In this document: positions 34,312 through 42,954 of the stretch, one piece after another
Layout: each line of letters begins with the position of its first letter
Position numbering within the stretch: position 1 is the first letter of the stretch
Assembly: GCA_021298015.1 (NCBI GenBank)
Contig: JAJTGY010000008.1
Location: forward strand, 60,025-124,024
DNA from: Flammeovirgaceae bacterium
Lineage (GTDB): Bacteria > Bacteroidota > Bacteroidia > Cytophagales > Cyclobacteriaceae
Length of the DNA stretch: 64,000 nt
Direction: 5' to 3'
Made by a program: the position numbers and the translations under genes
Notes under the pieces: generated by a model
The model's input: only the letters and a program-made list of their open reading frames with translations
What the model was told of the DNA's origin: nothing
Databases searched by the model: none

Positions 34312-36744
34312 TCAGAAACTGAATGTCATGTTGAAGCGATAGGAAACGTTCTGACCAATCGAGGGATTAGCGTAGGGCCCCCAGCGCAGGTACGCTGCGG
34401 CACCGATTCCAAAAAAGGCAACATCCACATAGTTAAACCGGATAATGTTTTCAAACCCCATACCGGTTTCAAAGAACCCTTTTTCTAAGGTTTTGAATTC
34501 TAGCCCCTCATGCGCGGTTTGATTTGCCACATTGGCGAACCGGCCCCAGCCCGCGCTTTGCGCAAAAATCAATTCTGGTTTTGAGTATCGGCTTTGATAC
34601 AACCAACCAAAGTTGTGCTTCAGGAATGCCGCCAGGTATTGATCGCTCAGAAACTCGTAAATGCCCATCGTTTGGAACGAGTGGTTTACCCAGTAACCCG
34701 TTTCCCGGCTCCCGGGTGCAAAAAACTGTTTTTGTAAGGGCGCTGTACCAAGCAGTGCGCCCCCCACGAGGGAAACCAGGGATGTGCCAAGTCTGCGGGA
34801 CTTCCAACGATCTGCGAGGAACGCTTCCACGCGGGTGTAGTCAAACTCGCTGTTCCAGACTCCCGGCACGGCACGGCTTACCCGCAGTGTGGCAACCGGT
34901 AGCTCAAATTGAACCATCGCCTTGCGCCCGGCTACGCTAACCTGCCGCATCCGGTGAATGTAGTTGATTTCGGAGGTAAATTCTGAAATGGTAAAGGCAG
35001 AAACGGATTCACCCGCATAGACATAGGTATAGTCATATAAGGGCTGAAAACGGGAGTGATCGACACTCCACTTCAACTGCCAGGAGGGTGATGGCTTCCA
35101 GTTCAGTTGCACGCCTACATGGGTTTGCTGATCGAAGCGGGATGCGACCAATTCGCGAAACGAAAAACTTCCGATTGTTCGATACTCTTCGAAAAACCGA
35201 TGGGTGCCGGGCTCCCGTAAATCCCGGAAGTAGGAAGCCTGAAGATATAAGTCCCTCCGATGATTAAGTTGAAACTTAAGATTACCTCCGTATTTCCATG
35301 CCTGATCACGAAATCCGTAGCCGGCATAGGCACCGACTGAAAACCATCGTGAAAATCGTGGATTGGTGCGAATGCCTAAACCCAATCGCACCTGTTCATA
35401 TTCGTTCAGGCGAAGCACTTTGTTTAGCTGCCAGTCAATCTTGCCAGTTGTAATGGCATTGGAGAAAAAGCCTTCCGAGAGTCGGTCTAGCGTTTTGAGC
35501 ACGGTGATGCGCTGATTGATCGAGTCATACCACTGAAATGTTCGAACTTCTTTATCATCCAGGGGCCCCACACGATAGTCGGCCAGAATAGAGCTGTCGG
35601 GGCGTGTGTTCAGTGCCACTTCTACATCCTGGAAAACAGATGTTGATAAGTCCGGATTGATCGCAATGTCTCGCAGGTAGCTTCGTGCCGTGGCGGCCAG
35701 GTGCAGGTAACCGAGTTTGTTCTCCCGGAAATGGAGATCCGTATTAAGTTGTATCGGGAACCACGTAGTGTCAACTCGTTCATAGTTCTGTTGAATTCGG
35801 AAGTCCACTTTCGCGAATGGATCAATCGGTTTTGCGATTACACTTTTTATCGCCCACCCGCGAGTGCATATCGATACCGTGCCCTGCAACAGACTTTGCG
35901 AGGATTTGCCAAGCGGAAGGAAAGCAAGGGTATACACGGTGTCGCGCTGGTAATAGGTTGTGTCCACCACCTCGAAATCATAAATCTTCTCGCTGTTTTT
36001 TGAGATGGGGTTTAGGTGATCTTTCCCCAGAATGCTGATCCAGTCGTCTGCGAATCCCAGTGGCTGATAATCGTTTGGCAGAGCCGCCAGCAGCGGGGTC
36101 TCAAATCCGGATACGCGGTAGTCAAGTAATTTCTCGAATTGTTTGCCCGGTTTTCGGTAATACTTTTCGGCAACCGATTCCGTAACCAGCAGGTGTTGGC
36201 GTCTTTGCAGGGAGTCCATTTGAAGAGCCAGGGAATCCGCTTGACTGAGTTGGCCGTTCGCGTTTTTACGACTGAGGGAATCGGACGGTGGCGTTTCACC
36301 ATCCAGTTTGAAGATGACTTTGGTATACGACTTGTAATAGTACGATCGCAGTTGTGTGGGCTTGTGTCGTTCGCGATTTTTGACCGCATTGCGAATGATG
36401 CGCCAGGCCGGGTTCTCACCGGCATAAATGATCACTTCCCCAAGTTGTCGTTCCTCGGGCATCAAGGCAATGTACTTGAGGCCGGTTAACGATGAAACCC
36501 GGATCTGTCGGCTTTGGTAGCCGACATAACTAATGGTAACCTTGCCGGCAAGGGAGCCAGACAGCGTTAACCGGTAGCGTCCATCAATGTCAGATGTGGT
36601 GCCTGTCTTTCGATCGTCCAACAAAAAGTTGGCAAACGCCAGCGGTTGCCTCGTGAGACTGTCAACCACTATACCTTCAGTCACCTGGCTTTGAGCCTGC
36701 AAAATGGTCAGGAAAAAAATTGCGACCCACGCCCAATATCTCAT
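34312..36744 (-). CDS. DUF5686 / CarboxypepD_reg-like outer-membrane protein
   Basis: A protein of about 810 residues starting at ATG 36744 (the GTG at 36747 is one codon upstream). A signal peptide ends near AQSQ. Residues about 20-100 form a carboxypeptidase-regulatory-like beta sandwich (TEGIVVDSLTRQPLAFANFLLDDRKTG). The rest is the DUF5686 region with many short amphipathic strands and a terminal Phe (NMTFSF) typical of beta-barrel outer-membrane proteins. The function is unknown; it lacks TonB-box and plug features that I can see. A TAGTTTTG -7 element lies at 36811-36804 on the minus strand. It is convergent with the sigma gene. Confidence 0.82.
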   Translation of the reverse strand: MRYWAWVAIFFLTILQAQSQVTEGIVVDSLTRQPLAFANFLLDDRKTGTTSDIDGRYRLTLSGSLAGKVTISYVGYQSRQIRVSSLTGLKYIALMPEERQLGEVIIYAGENPAWRIIRNAVKNRERHKPTQLRSYYYKSYTKVIFKLDGETPPSDSLSRKNANGQLSQADSLALQMDSLQRRQHLLVTESVAEKYYRKPGKQFEKLLDYRVSGFETPLLAALPNDYQPLGFADDWISILGKDHLNPISKNSEKIYDFEVVDTTYYQRDTVYTLAFLPLGKSSQSLLQGTVSICTRGWAIKSVIAKPIDPFAKVDFRIQQNYERVDTTWFPIQLNTDLHFRENKLGYLHLAATARSYLRDIAINPDLSTSVFQDVEVALNTRPDSSILADYRVGPLDDKEVRTFQWYDSINQRITVLKTLDRLSEGFFSNAITTGKIDWQLNKVLRLNEYEQVRLGLGIRTNPRFSRWFSVGAYAGYGFRDQAWKYGGNLKFQLNHRRDLYLQASYFRDLREPGTHRFFEEYRTIGSFSFRELVASRFDQQTHVGVQLNWKPSPSWQLKWSVDHSRFQPLYDYTYVYAGESVSAFTISEFTSEINYIHRMRQVSVAGRKAMVQFELPVATLRVSRAVPGVWNSEFDYTRVEAFLADRWKSRRLGTSLVSLVGGALLGTAPLQKQFFAPGSRETGYWVNHSFQTMGIYEFLSDQYLAAFLKHNFGWLYQSRYSKPELIFAQSAGWGRFANVANQTAHEGLEFKTLEKGFFETGMGFENIIRFNYVDVAFFGIGAAAYLRWGPYANPSIGQNVSYRFNMTFSF

Positions 36745-36879
36745 CACTTCACTTTTGGTTTTATACCATTAAACCGAAACGGGCACGAGCGGTTTCAACT
36801 CGGCAAAACTACCCAAATGGCCATGGTGGGTCGAGGACTTTTGCTTTTGCCGAAGGTATTGGATTGACGATTAGCTGGC

Positions 36880-37626
36880 TTAGGTCAACATCCCGCCATC
36901 GACCTGAATCACCTGGCCCGTTACGTAGGCCGAAAGATCGGAGGCCAGAAAAACGCAAGCGTTGGCGACATCCTCGGGCTTACCACCTCGCTTCAACGGA
37001 ATGGCATCGCGCCAGCTCTGAACCGTTTTTTCATCGAGCTTGCCGGTCATCTCGGTCTCAATGAAACCGGGGGCAATGGCATTGCTTCGGATACCGCGCG
37101 AGCCCAGTTCTAAGGCTACCGACTTGGTAAATCCGATAATACCGGCCTTCGAGGCTGCGTAGTTTGCCTGACCGGCATTGCCCTTGATACCCACCACGGA
37201 CGTCATGTTGATGATAGAGCCACTCTTCTGTTTCATCATCGGTTTGGTTGCAGCCTTCACCGTATTGAAACAGGATTTCAAATTCACATTCATGATCTTG
37301 TCCCACATTTCTTCCGTCATGCGCAGCAGCAGGTTGTCCATGGTGATGCCGGCATTGTTCACCAAAATGTCGAGCGCACCAAATTCAGCTACCACATCGT
37401 TGATCAATTTCTCGGCCTGACCAAAATCGGAGGCATCGGAGCGGTAGCCTTTCGCCTTAACACCTTTCGCAGCCAGTTCCGCTTCCAGCGCCTGACCTTG
37501 CTCAACGCTTGATAAATAGGTGAACGCCACATTTGCTCCCTGCTCGGCAAACGCCAGGGCGATAGATCGACCGATTCCTTTGGATGCACCCGTGATGAGT
37601 GCAGTTTTATTCTGTAATAGCTTCAT
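36880..37626 (-). CDS. fabG: 3-oxoacyl-[acyl-carrier-protein] reductase
   Basis: A short-chain dehydrogenase of the fatty-acid elongation cycle. ATG 37626 (MKLLQNKTALITGASKGIGRS) gives 248 residues, the usual length. The TGASKGIG cofactor motif, NNAG, catalytic Ser in INMTSVVG, YAASK and the C-terminal GQVIQVDGGMLT are all present. It is divergent from lpd. Confidence 0.93.
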   Translation of the reverse strand: MKLLQNKTALITGASKGIGRSIALAFAEQGANVAFTYLSSVEQGQALEAELAAKGVKAKGYRSDASDFGQAEKLINDVVAEFGALDILVNNAGITMDNLLLRMTEEMWDKIMNVNLKSCFNTVKAATKPMMKQKSGSIINMTSVVGIKGNAGQANYAASKAGIIGFTKSVALELGSRGIRSNAIAPGFIETEMTGKLDEKTVQSWRDAIPLKRGGKPEDVANACVFLASDLSAYVTGQVIQVDGGMLT

Positions 37627-37734
37627 TGTGGTTCGGTTTGTGATTGACATGAATTTGGCCCGAAACTACTGCTTTTTTTGGGAGGTTTATTTGGGTTAAT
37701 TTGCCCCGTTTTTAACGATAGACTTACCAGCACT

Positions 37735-39126
37735 ATGTCAAAATACGATGTCATTGTTATCGGGTCGGGCCCTGGAGGGTACGTGGCCGCCATTCGCGCT
37801 TCGCAACTAGGATTGAAAGTGGGCGTGGTGGAGCGCGAAGAATTGGGAGGCATTTGCCTCAACTGGGGTTGCATACCCACGAAGGCGCTGCTCAAGAGCG
37901 CCAACGTTTTTGAATACGTGAAACATGCGGCAGACTATGGCATTGCCGTAAAAGGCGCGGAGGCCGACTTTGGCAGCATGGTGAAGCGCAGCCGCGATGT
38001 GGCAACCGGCATGAGCAAGGGTGTTCAGTTTCTTTTTAAAAAGAATAGGATCGATCAGATTTCCGGCCACGGAAAACTCAAGAAAGGTGGCAAAGTGGAG
38101 GTAACCGATGCGGCCGGTAAGAAAACGGAATACGAAGCCAAGCATATCATCTTGGCCACGGGTGGTCGCTCACGCGAGTTGCCCAGCATGCCCATCGATG
38201 GCAAGAAAATTATCGGGTATCGCCAGGCTATGGTTTTACAGCAACAACCAAAGAAATTGCTGGTGGTGGGTTCGGGCGCCATTGGTGTTGAGTTCGCCTA
38301 CTTCTACAATGCGATTGGTACGGAGGTAACGATCGTGGAGTTTTTGCCGCGCATTGTGCCGGTGGAGGACGAAGAGGTATCAAAAGCACTGGAGAAGTCG
38401 TTCAAGAAGTCGGGCATGACGATTCATGTCAATTCGGAAGTAACGAAGGTGGATACGAGCGGCAATGGTTGCTTGGCAACGGTAAAGACACCGACAGGCG
38501 AAATCAAGATTGAGGCGGATGTGGTGCTTTCGGCTGTTGGCGTGGCCACCAACCTGGAAAACATCGGCCTGGAGGAGGTGGGTGTGAAAATCGACAAGGG
38601 CCGGGTAATCGTGGATGATTATTATAAGACCAATGTTCCCGGTGTTTACGCCATTGGTGACATTGTAAAAGGTCCTGCGTTGGCACACGTAGCCTCGGCT
38701 GAGGGCATCATCTGTGTTGAGAAAATTGCCGGTCAGAACCCGGAGCCGCTCAACTATAACAATATACCTGGCTGTACCTATTGCTCACCCGAAATTGCTT
38801 CGGTTGGGTTTACCGAGGAAGCCGCCAAGAAAGCAGGCTATCAGATCAAAGTGGGTAAGTTTCCGTTCACCGCCTCGGGCAAAGCCAAGGCTGCCGGGGC
38901 TTCAGATGGTTTCGTTAAGGTAGTTTTTGACGCGAAGTATGGTGAATTCCTCGGTGCCCACATGATTGGAGCTAACGTAACGGAGATGATTGCCGAAGTG
39001 GTGGCAGCCCGCAAACTGGAAACTACGGGCCATGAGATCATCAAATCGGTTCACCCGCACCCCACCATGAGCGAGGCCATTATGGAGGCAGCGGCCGCTG
39101 CCTATGGCGAGGTCATTCACCTGTAA
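37735..39126 (+). CDS. lpdA: Dihydrolipoyl dehydrogenase
   Basis: The E3 flavoprotein of 2-oxoacid dehydrogenase or glycine cleavage complexes; it reoxidises dihydrolipoamide with NAD+. ATG 37735 (MSKYDVIVIGSGPGG) gives 463 residues. The redox disulfide is in GGICLNWGCIPTKALL, the NAD motif in VVGSGAIGVEF, the second FAD motif in GVYAIGDIV and the C-terminal His-Glu pair in SVHPHPTMSEAI. It is followed by a strong terminator. No E1 or E2 gene is nearby. Confidence 0.95.
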   Translation: MSKYDVIVIGSGPGGYVAAIRASQLGLKVGVVEREELGGICLNWGCIPTKALLKSANVFEYVKHAADYGIAVKGAEADFGSMVKRSRDVATGMSKGVQFLFKKNRIDQISGHGKLKKGGKVEVTDAAGKKTEYEAKHIILATGGRSRELPSMPIDGKKIIGYRQAMVLQQQPKKLLVVGSGAIGVEFAYFYNAIGTEVTIVEFLPRIVPVEDEEVSKALEKSFKKSGMTIHVNSEVTKVDTSGNGCLATVKTPTGEIKIEADVVLSAVGVATNLENIGLEEVGVKIDKGRVIVDDYYKTNVPGVYAIGDIVKGPALAHVASAEGIICVEKIAGQNPEPLNYNNIPGCTYCSPEIASVGFTEEAAKKAGYQIKVGKFPFTASGKAKAAGASDGFVKVVFDAKYGEFLGAHMIGANVTEMIAEVVAARKLETTGHEIIKSVHPHPTMSEAIMEAAAAAYGEVIHL

Positions 39127-39143
39127 CCGAACCGACAAACGTC

Positions 39144-39171
39144 AAAAAAGACCCTTTTTCGGGTCTTTTTT
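39144..39171. terminator. Terminator after lpdA
   Basis: A perfect 11-bp inverted repeat (39144-39154 with 39161-39171), GC-rich at the loop and ending in a six-T run. It is symmetrical, so it could act in both directions. Confidence 0.92.
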
Positions 39172-39239
39172 GCTTTTCAGCGAACCGTCAGGTTTCAATT
39201 CCTCAACTTGGCGGATTTACGCATACAAATCACGTCAGT

Positions 39240-39371
39240 ATGAAAATATTACCTGTACAGTTCTTCTTTCACAGGGCCAAGGTATTCGGTACCTTGTTGC
39301 TGGTGTGCCTTTTGGCGTTAAATGGGCCACCGCTTGGTCGAGCGCCTGTTCTGAAACTGAACAAAATTTGA
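39240..39371 (+). CDS. Possible small secreted or membrane peptide (43 aa)
   Basis: ATG 39240 opens a 43-codon ORF with a basic N-terminus and a hydrophobic stretch (VFGTLLLVCLLALNG), like a signal peptide or short membrane peptide. There is no recognised family. It occupies the otherwise empty 300-nt gap between lpdA and the nuclease-like gene. It could be chance. Confidence 0.25.
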   Translation: MKILPVQFFFHRAKVFGTLLLVCLLALNGPPLGRAPVLKLNKI

Positions 39372-39382
39372 GAAAATCTCAC

Positions 39383-39472
39383 ATGCGGGTGACCTTGCCC
39401 GTTTTGTTGAGCGTTTACTTGCTCACTTTTACCACATTTGGTTTTTTAAATAGCAAAGATCAAGGCATATGA
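39383..39472 (+). CDS. Possible 29-aa membrane peptide coupled to the SNase-like gene
   Basis: ATG 39383 starts a very hydrophobic 29-residue peptide (LPVLLSVYLLTFTTFGFL). Its TGA overlaps the next gene's ATG (ATGA), the spacing of translationally coupled genes. It may be a leader whose translation opens the downstream start, or simply chance. Confidence 0.3.
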   Translation: MRVTLPVLLSVYLLTFTTFGFLNSKDQGI

Positions 39473-39966
39473 AGCGACTAAATTTAGTCGGATTGTTTGT
39501 GTTGTCCGCAGTTTGCGCTTTGGCCAGCACGAATTCTGAAATTGCCGGAAAGGTCGTAAACGTTATTGACGGCAATACGGTTGAAATCATTTCTATTGAT
39601 CTCGAGCGAATGAAAATCTATTTTTTTGGTATCGATGCCCCGGAGTTAGATCAGGAGTATGGTGATCGGGCAAAAAAGCTCATGGAAAAAATCACGCTCA
39701 ACAAGAATGTAGTTGTTCAAATTACCGGTAAGGATCGCCTGGGTCAGCGCATTGGAATAGTTTTGGTTGAGGGCAATGTTGATCCCCGCCTTGAAATGTT
39801 GAAACAAGGGCTCGCCTGGACTGCCGAGAAGAACGCCATTCCGGAGTTGGAGAGCCTGAAAGAACTTGCCCGCGCAAAAAAACGCGGCTTGTGGCGGCAG
39901 GACAATCCGGTTCCTCCGTGGGTTTTCCGCAGACAACAAACGATGTTGATGCCAAAGTCCAGTTGA
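39469..39966 (+). CDS. Staphylococcal-nuclease-fold (thermonuclease family) secreted protein
   Basis: A 165-residue protein with a signal peptide (LFVLSAVCALAS) and an OB-fold SNase domain: GKVVNVIDGNTVEI, FFGIDAPELDQEYGDRAKK, and LKELARAKKRGLWRQDNPVPPWVFR at the end. In the family, catalytic Arg precedes the IDAPE motif and another lies in a D-x-x-GR motif. Here these positions read Tyr51 and Gln93 (followed by Arg94), while Glu59 remains. Catalytic activity is therefore uncertain. It is followed by a hairpin at 39995. Confidence 0.8.
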   Translation: MKRLNLVGLFVLSAVCALASTNSEIAGKVVNVIDGNTVEIISIDLERMKIYFFGIDAPELDQEYGDRAKKLMEKITLNKNVVVQITGKDRLGQRIGIVLVEGNVDPRLEMLKQGLAWTAEKNAIPELESLKELARAKKRGLWRQDNPVPPWVFRRQQTMLMPKSS

Positions 39967-39994
39967 TAAAATATTTATCGGGTTCCCCCGTTAT

Positions 39995-40028
39995 ACCTCA
40001 GCTATGCAAAACAAGCTGAGGTTTTTTT
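39995..40028 (+). terminator. Hairpin plus T run overlapping the start of the next gene
   Basis: A 9-bp perfect stem (39995-40003 with 40014-40022) with a 10-nt loop and a seven-T tract, a textbook terminator for the SNase-like gene. The loop begins exactly with ATG 40004, the start of the following secreted protein. Confidence 0.75.
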
Positions 40029-40363
40029 GTCTGGTAATGGCCAGTGTGCCTTCCCTTTTGTTTGCTCAGACCAATACATTGGGCGATCGCGAAATACGCG
40101 AGCAACCGGAGTCCGCCATCACAACCCACACTCCCCGAAAGAAGAACAAGCTGCTCTTTTTCAAGAGGCCGAAGGTGCAGCACACGGCCGTGTATGAATA
40201 CTACGCCCGAGTTGAAGAAGCCGCCCGCCAAAAGCAACGCATGCTGCGAAAAATGGACCGCCCACAATTCAGTGATCCATCCTATTTCGGACATCGGAGA
40301 GCGCCCAAAAAACATCCACCTCATAAAAAGCGGTTTTGCCGCGAATGCGGCATACGCCACTAA
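40004..40363 (+). CDS. Conserved secreted basic protein upstream of deoC
   Basis: A 119-residue protein with a signal peptide (MQNKLRFFCLVMASVPSLLFAQ) and a basic mature part with the pattern HTAVYEYYARVEEAARQKQRMLRKMDRPQFSDPSYFGHRR ending CRECGIRH. I recall similar proteins in Bacteroidota next to deoC, but no function. Its start codon lies in the loop of the preceding terminator-like hairpin; the alternative ATG 40037 would break the signal peptide. Confidence 0.6.
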   Translation: MQNKLRFFCLVMASVPSLLFAQTNTLGDREIREQPESAITTHTPRKKNKLLFFKRPKVQHTAVYEYYARVEEAARQKQRMLRKMDRPQFSDPSYFGHRRAPKKHPPHKKRFCRECGIRH

Positions 40364-40403
40364 CGCAATAGCATTTCTGGCTGGCATACCCTATTTTGGT
40401 GCA

Positions 40404-41054
40404 GTGAATCTCGCACCCTTTATCGAGCACACGAACCTTTCACCCGCGGTGGTCATTGGCGATATCGACCGCCTGGTTGAAGAGGCGCTTCAACATAATT
40501 TCTTTGGTGTCTGCGTCCCTCCGTTCTGGGTCAAGCGGGCCAAACGCGAAATCGGAGTAGCACCGATCCAGCTAGTCACCGTGGCGGGATTTCCTATGGG
40601 CTACCACATGACCGAGACCAAGTTAGAGGAGATCAAACGGGCTGTAGATGACGGAGCTGATGAAATTGATGTGGTGTTGAATGTATCAGCATTCAAGACC
40701 GGTATACCGTGGACCAAAATAGACATTGCCAAGTGTAGCCGGTTGGCCCACGATCATCAAAAAATTTTGAAAGTAATTCTGGAGACGGCTCTGCTCTCGG
40801 ACACCGAAATTGCCGAGGCATGTAAGCTTTGCGCAGATGCCGGGGCAGATTTTGTCAAGACCTCAACCGGGTTTGCCTCCGGAGGTGCCACCGTGGAACA
40901 CGTCAAGATTATGAAAGCGGCTGTTCCTCCCTCCGTGGGTATCAAGGCATCGGGCGGAATAAAGACGGCTGAGCAGGCATTGGCGCTGATTGAGGCGGGG
41001 GCGAGTCGTCTGGGGACCTCGTCAGGTGTTAAAATTGTATCTTCGTCAACCTAA
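40404..41054 (+). CDS. deoC: Deoxyribose-phosphate aldolase
   Basis: Cleaves 2-deoxyribose 5-phosphate to acetaldehyde and glyceraldehyde 3-phosphate. GTG 40404 is the best start because the protein then begins MNLAPFIEHTNLSP as in relatives; the longer open frame only overlaps the preceding gene. The Schiff-base Lys lies in DFVKTSTGFASGGAT and the second active-site Lys in VGIKASGGIKT. The 216-residue length is normal. It runs directly into the GapN-like gene, which may use its glyceraldehyde 3-phosphate. Confidence 0.9.
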   Translation: MNLAPFIEHTNLSPAVVIGDIDRLVEEALQHNFFGVCVPPFWVKRAKREIGVAPIQLVTVAGFPMGYHMTETKLEEIKRAVDDGADEIDVVLNVSAFKTGIPWTKIDIAKCSRLAHDHQKILKVILETALLSDTEIAEACKLCADAGADFVKTSTGFASGGATVEHVKIMKAAVPPSVGIKASGGIKTAEQALALIEAGASRLGTSSGVKIVSSST

Positions 41055-41063
41055 CCTAACTCC

Positions 41064-42683
41064 ATGAGTTCATTTTTGTCGAATCTGTTTCCGGATGAAG
41101 CTTCTCTTCCGGCCCATGTGCTTTTACCGCAATCGATCGAACAGCGCGAATACCTCATTAATGGTGAATTGCTGCGATGGGCTGGCGACCAGGCTCCGGT
41201 GCTAAGCCCCGTGTTTGTCCGAACACCCAACGGCTTGCAGCAGAAGGTGATCGGAAGCACTCCGCTTTTAACATCGCATGAAGCTTTGCAGGCGCTGGAT
41301 GCGGCTGTGCAGGCCTATGATCTGGGCCATGGCGCCTGGCCGATGATGACGGTAGCGGATCGTATCCAACACATCGAAGTTTTTCTGGAGCGCATGAAAG
41401 AAAAGCGATCTGAAGTTGTGAATTTGCTGATGTGGGAAATCGGCAAACCACAGAAGGATTCCGAGAAAGAATTTGATCGAACGTGCGATTACATGGCGGA
41501 TACCATTAATTCATTGAAAGACCTGGACCGGAATTCCGCACGCTTTGTTCAGGAGCAGGGTATCATGGGGCAAATCAGACGGGTGCCGCTGGGTGTGGCC
41601 TTGTGTATGGGGCCTTACAACTACCCGTTAAATGAGACGTTCAGCACCTTAATACCCGCTCTCATCATGGGTAATACGGTTGTATTCAAACCCGCCAAAT
41701 ATGGTGTCCTGCTCATCCGGCCGTTGCTGGAAGTATTTCAAAAAAGTTTTCCCAAGGGTGTGATCAATATCATTTACGGACGCGGCCGTGAAACGGTTGG
41801 TGCGCTGATGGAAACCGGTAAAGTGGATGTGTTCGCCTTTATTGGAACGAATAAAGGAGCAAATGATCTCAAACGACTGCACCCGAAGCCTCACCGACTC
41901 AAAGCAATCCTTGGACTGGATGCCAAGAATCCGGCTGTTATCTTGCCGGATGCCAATTTGGACATTGCCGTACCAGAATGCGTGTTGGGTTCACTGTCGT
42001 TCAATGGCCAGCGTTGCACGGCATTAAAGATCATTTTCGTCCATCAATCGCGGGTAGAAGAATTTACTAAGCGCTTTTGTGCCGAAGTGGCCAAGCTCAA
42101 GTTTGGAATGCCGTGGGAGGCAGGCGTTTCCCTTACCCCGCTACCGGAGCCGGGTAAAACGGAATACTTGAGGGGGCTTGTGGACGATGCGGTAAAACTG
42201 GGTGCCCGTGTGATCAACGAGCGGGGTGGAGAAGTAAATGAGACATTCTGTTACCCGGCTGTCCTCTATCCGGTGAATAACAAAATGAAGGTGTACTACG
42301 AGGAGCAATTCGGTCCCGTGGTGCCCATAGTACCGTTTAACGATACCAATGAAGCGATCAGCTATGTGGTGAATTCAAATTTTGGGCAGCAGGTGAGCTT
42401 GTTTGGCCAAAATTCAACCACCATGGCACGGTTGATCGATTTACTCGCTAATCAGGTGGGGCGAATCAACATCAACGCGCAATGCCAGCGCGGCCCTGAT
42501 ACGTTCCCTTTCAACGGCCGTAAAGATTCGGCTGAGGGTACGTTGTCGGTGGCGGATGCGCTGCGCGTGTTTTCCATTCGCACCATTGTAGCTGCCAAAA
42601 TCAACGACAGCAACAAACAGATGATTGGCCAGATTATCCGCAATCGCGAGTCTGCCTTTCTCAGCACGGATTATATTTTCTAA
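41064..42683 (+). CDS. NADP-dependent glyceraldehyde-3-phosphate dehydrogenase-like aldehyde dehydrogenase
   Basis: A 539-residue ALDH-superfamily protein of the non-phosphorylating GAPDH (GapN-like) group. The N-terminal third (DEASLPAHVLLPQSIEQREYLINGELL), MGPYNYPLNETFSTLIPALIMGNTVVFKPAKYG and the catalytic Cys318 in FNGQRCTALK support this. The general-base Glu of the ELGGK motif is 34 residues before the Cys in ALDHs; here that position is Gly284 in LGLDAKNP. The enzyme may use another base or another reaction. It lies 9 nt after deoC, suggesting oxidation of triose phosphate to 3-phosphoglycerate. Confidence 0.82.
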   Translation: MSSFLSNLFPDEASLPAHVLLPQSIEQREYLINGELLRWAGDQAPVLSPVFVRTPNGLQQKVIGSTPLLTSHEALQALDAAVQAYDLGHGAWPMMTVADRIQHIEVFLERMKEKRSEVVNLLMWEIGKPQKDSEKEFDRTCDYMADTINSLKDLDRNSARFVQEQGIMGQIRRVPLGVALCMGPYNYPLNETFSTLIPALIMGNTVVFKPAKYGVLLIRPLLEVFQKSFPKGVINIIYGRGRETVGALMETGKVDVFAFIGTNKGANDLKRLHPKPHRLKAILGLDAKNPAVILPDANLDIAVPECVLGSLSFNGQRCTALKIIFVHQSRVEEFTKRFCAEVAKLKFGMPWEAGVSLTPLPEPGKTEYLRGLVDDAVKLGARVINERGGEVNETFCYPAVLYPVNNKMKVYYEEQFGPVVPIVPFNDTNEAISYVVNSNFGQQVSLFGQNSTTMARLIDLLANQVGRININAQCQRGPDTFPFNGRKDSAEGTLSVADALRVFSIRTIVAAKINDSNKQMIGQIIRNRESAFLSTDYIF

Positions 42684-42713
42684 AAAAATGCCACCTGCCG
42701 AGGTGCAGGTGGC
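42683..42713 (-). terminator. Terminator of the DUF2892 gene overlapping the gapN-like stop
   Basis: A 9-bp stem GCCACCTGC/GCAGGTGGC (42690-42698 with 42705-42713), followed on the minus strand by a run of seven U (complement of 42683-42689). It serves the minus-strand DUF2892 gene and touches the last base of the gapN-like stop. Confidence 0.82.
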
Positions 42714-42738
42714 GGGGTTGGTCAAGGTCGTTCAGCGG

Positions 42739-42954
42739 CTATGCAGCTTTCTTCTTCACGTAACACGTGCTGATGCCGAGGGGCGCATACAGCGGACAAA
42801 AACTAACGAGGCTGGTGAGTACAAAAACGCCACCGAGAATAACGAGTGCGAGACCCAGTGTGCCGGTCACGGTGCCCGTGAAGTACAATACAGCTAAGAT
42901 GGCGGCCAGGATTACCCGGATCACGCGGTCAACATTTCCCATGTTCTTTTTCAT
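42739..42954 (-). CDS. DUF2892 family small membrane protein
   Basis: A 71-residue protein starting at ATG 42954 (MKKNMGNVDRVIR). It has two transmembrane helices separated by a short turn and the conserved SLVSFCPLYAPLGISTC, which defines the YgaP-type C-terminal family DUF2892. In larger proteins this domain is fused to rhodanese; alone its role is unknown. The downstream gene is 25 nt past its stop behind a terminator. Confidence 0.88.
   Translation of the reverse strand: MKKNMGNVDRVIRVILAAILAVLYFTGTVTGTLGLALVILGGVFVLTSLVSFCPLYAPLGISTCYVKKKAA

Noticed and set aside
39104..39472. 122-codon ORF running out of lpdA
   Set aside because: It starts inside lpdA and crosses a strong terminator in frame. 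Only its hydrophobic 3' part (from 39383) is kept as a low-confidence peptide.
40044..40403. N-terminal extension of deoC to 40044
   Set aside because: It overlaps the secreted-protein gene in another frame and adds residues not found in DeoC. GTG 40404 gives the family N-terminus.
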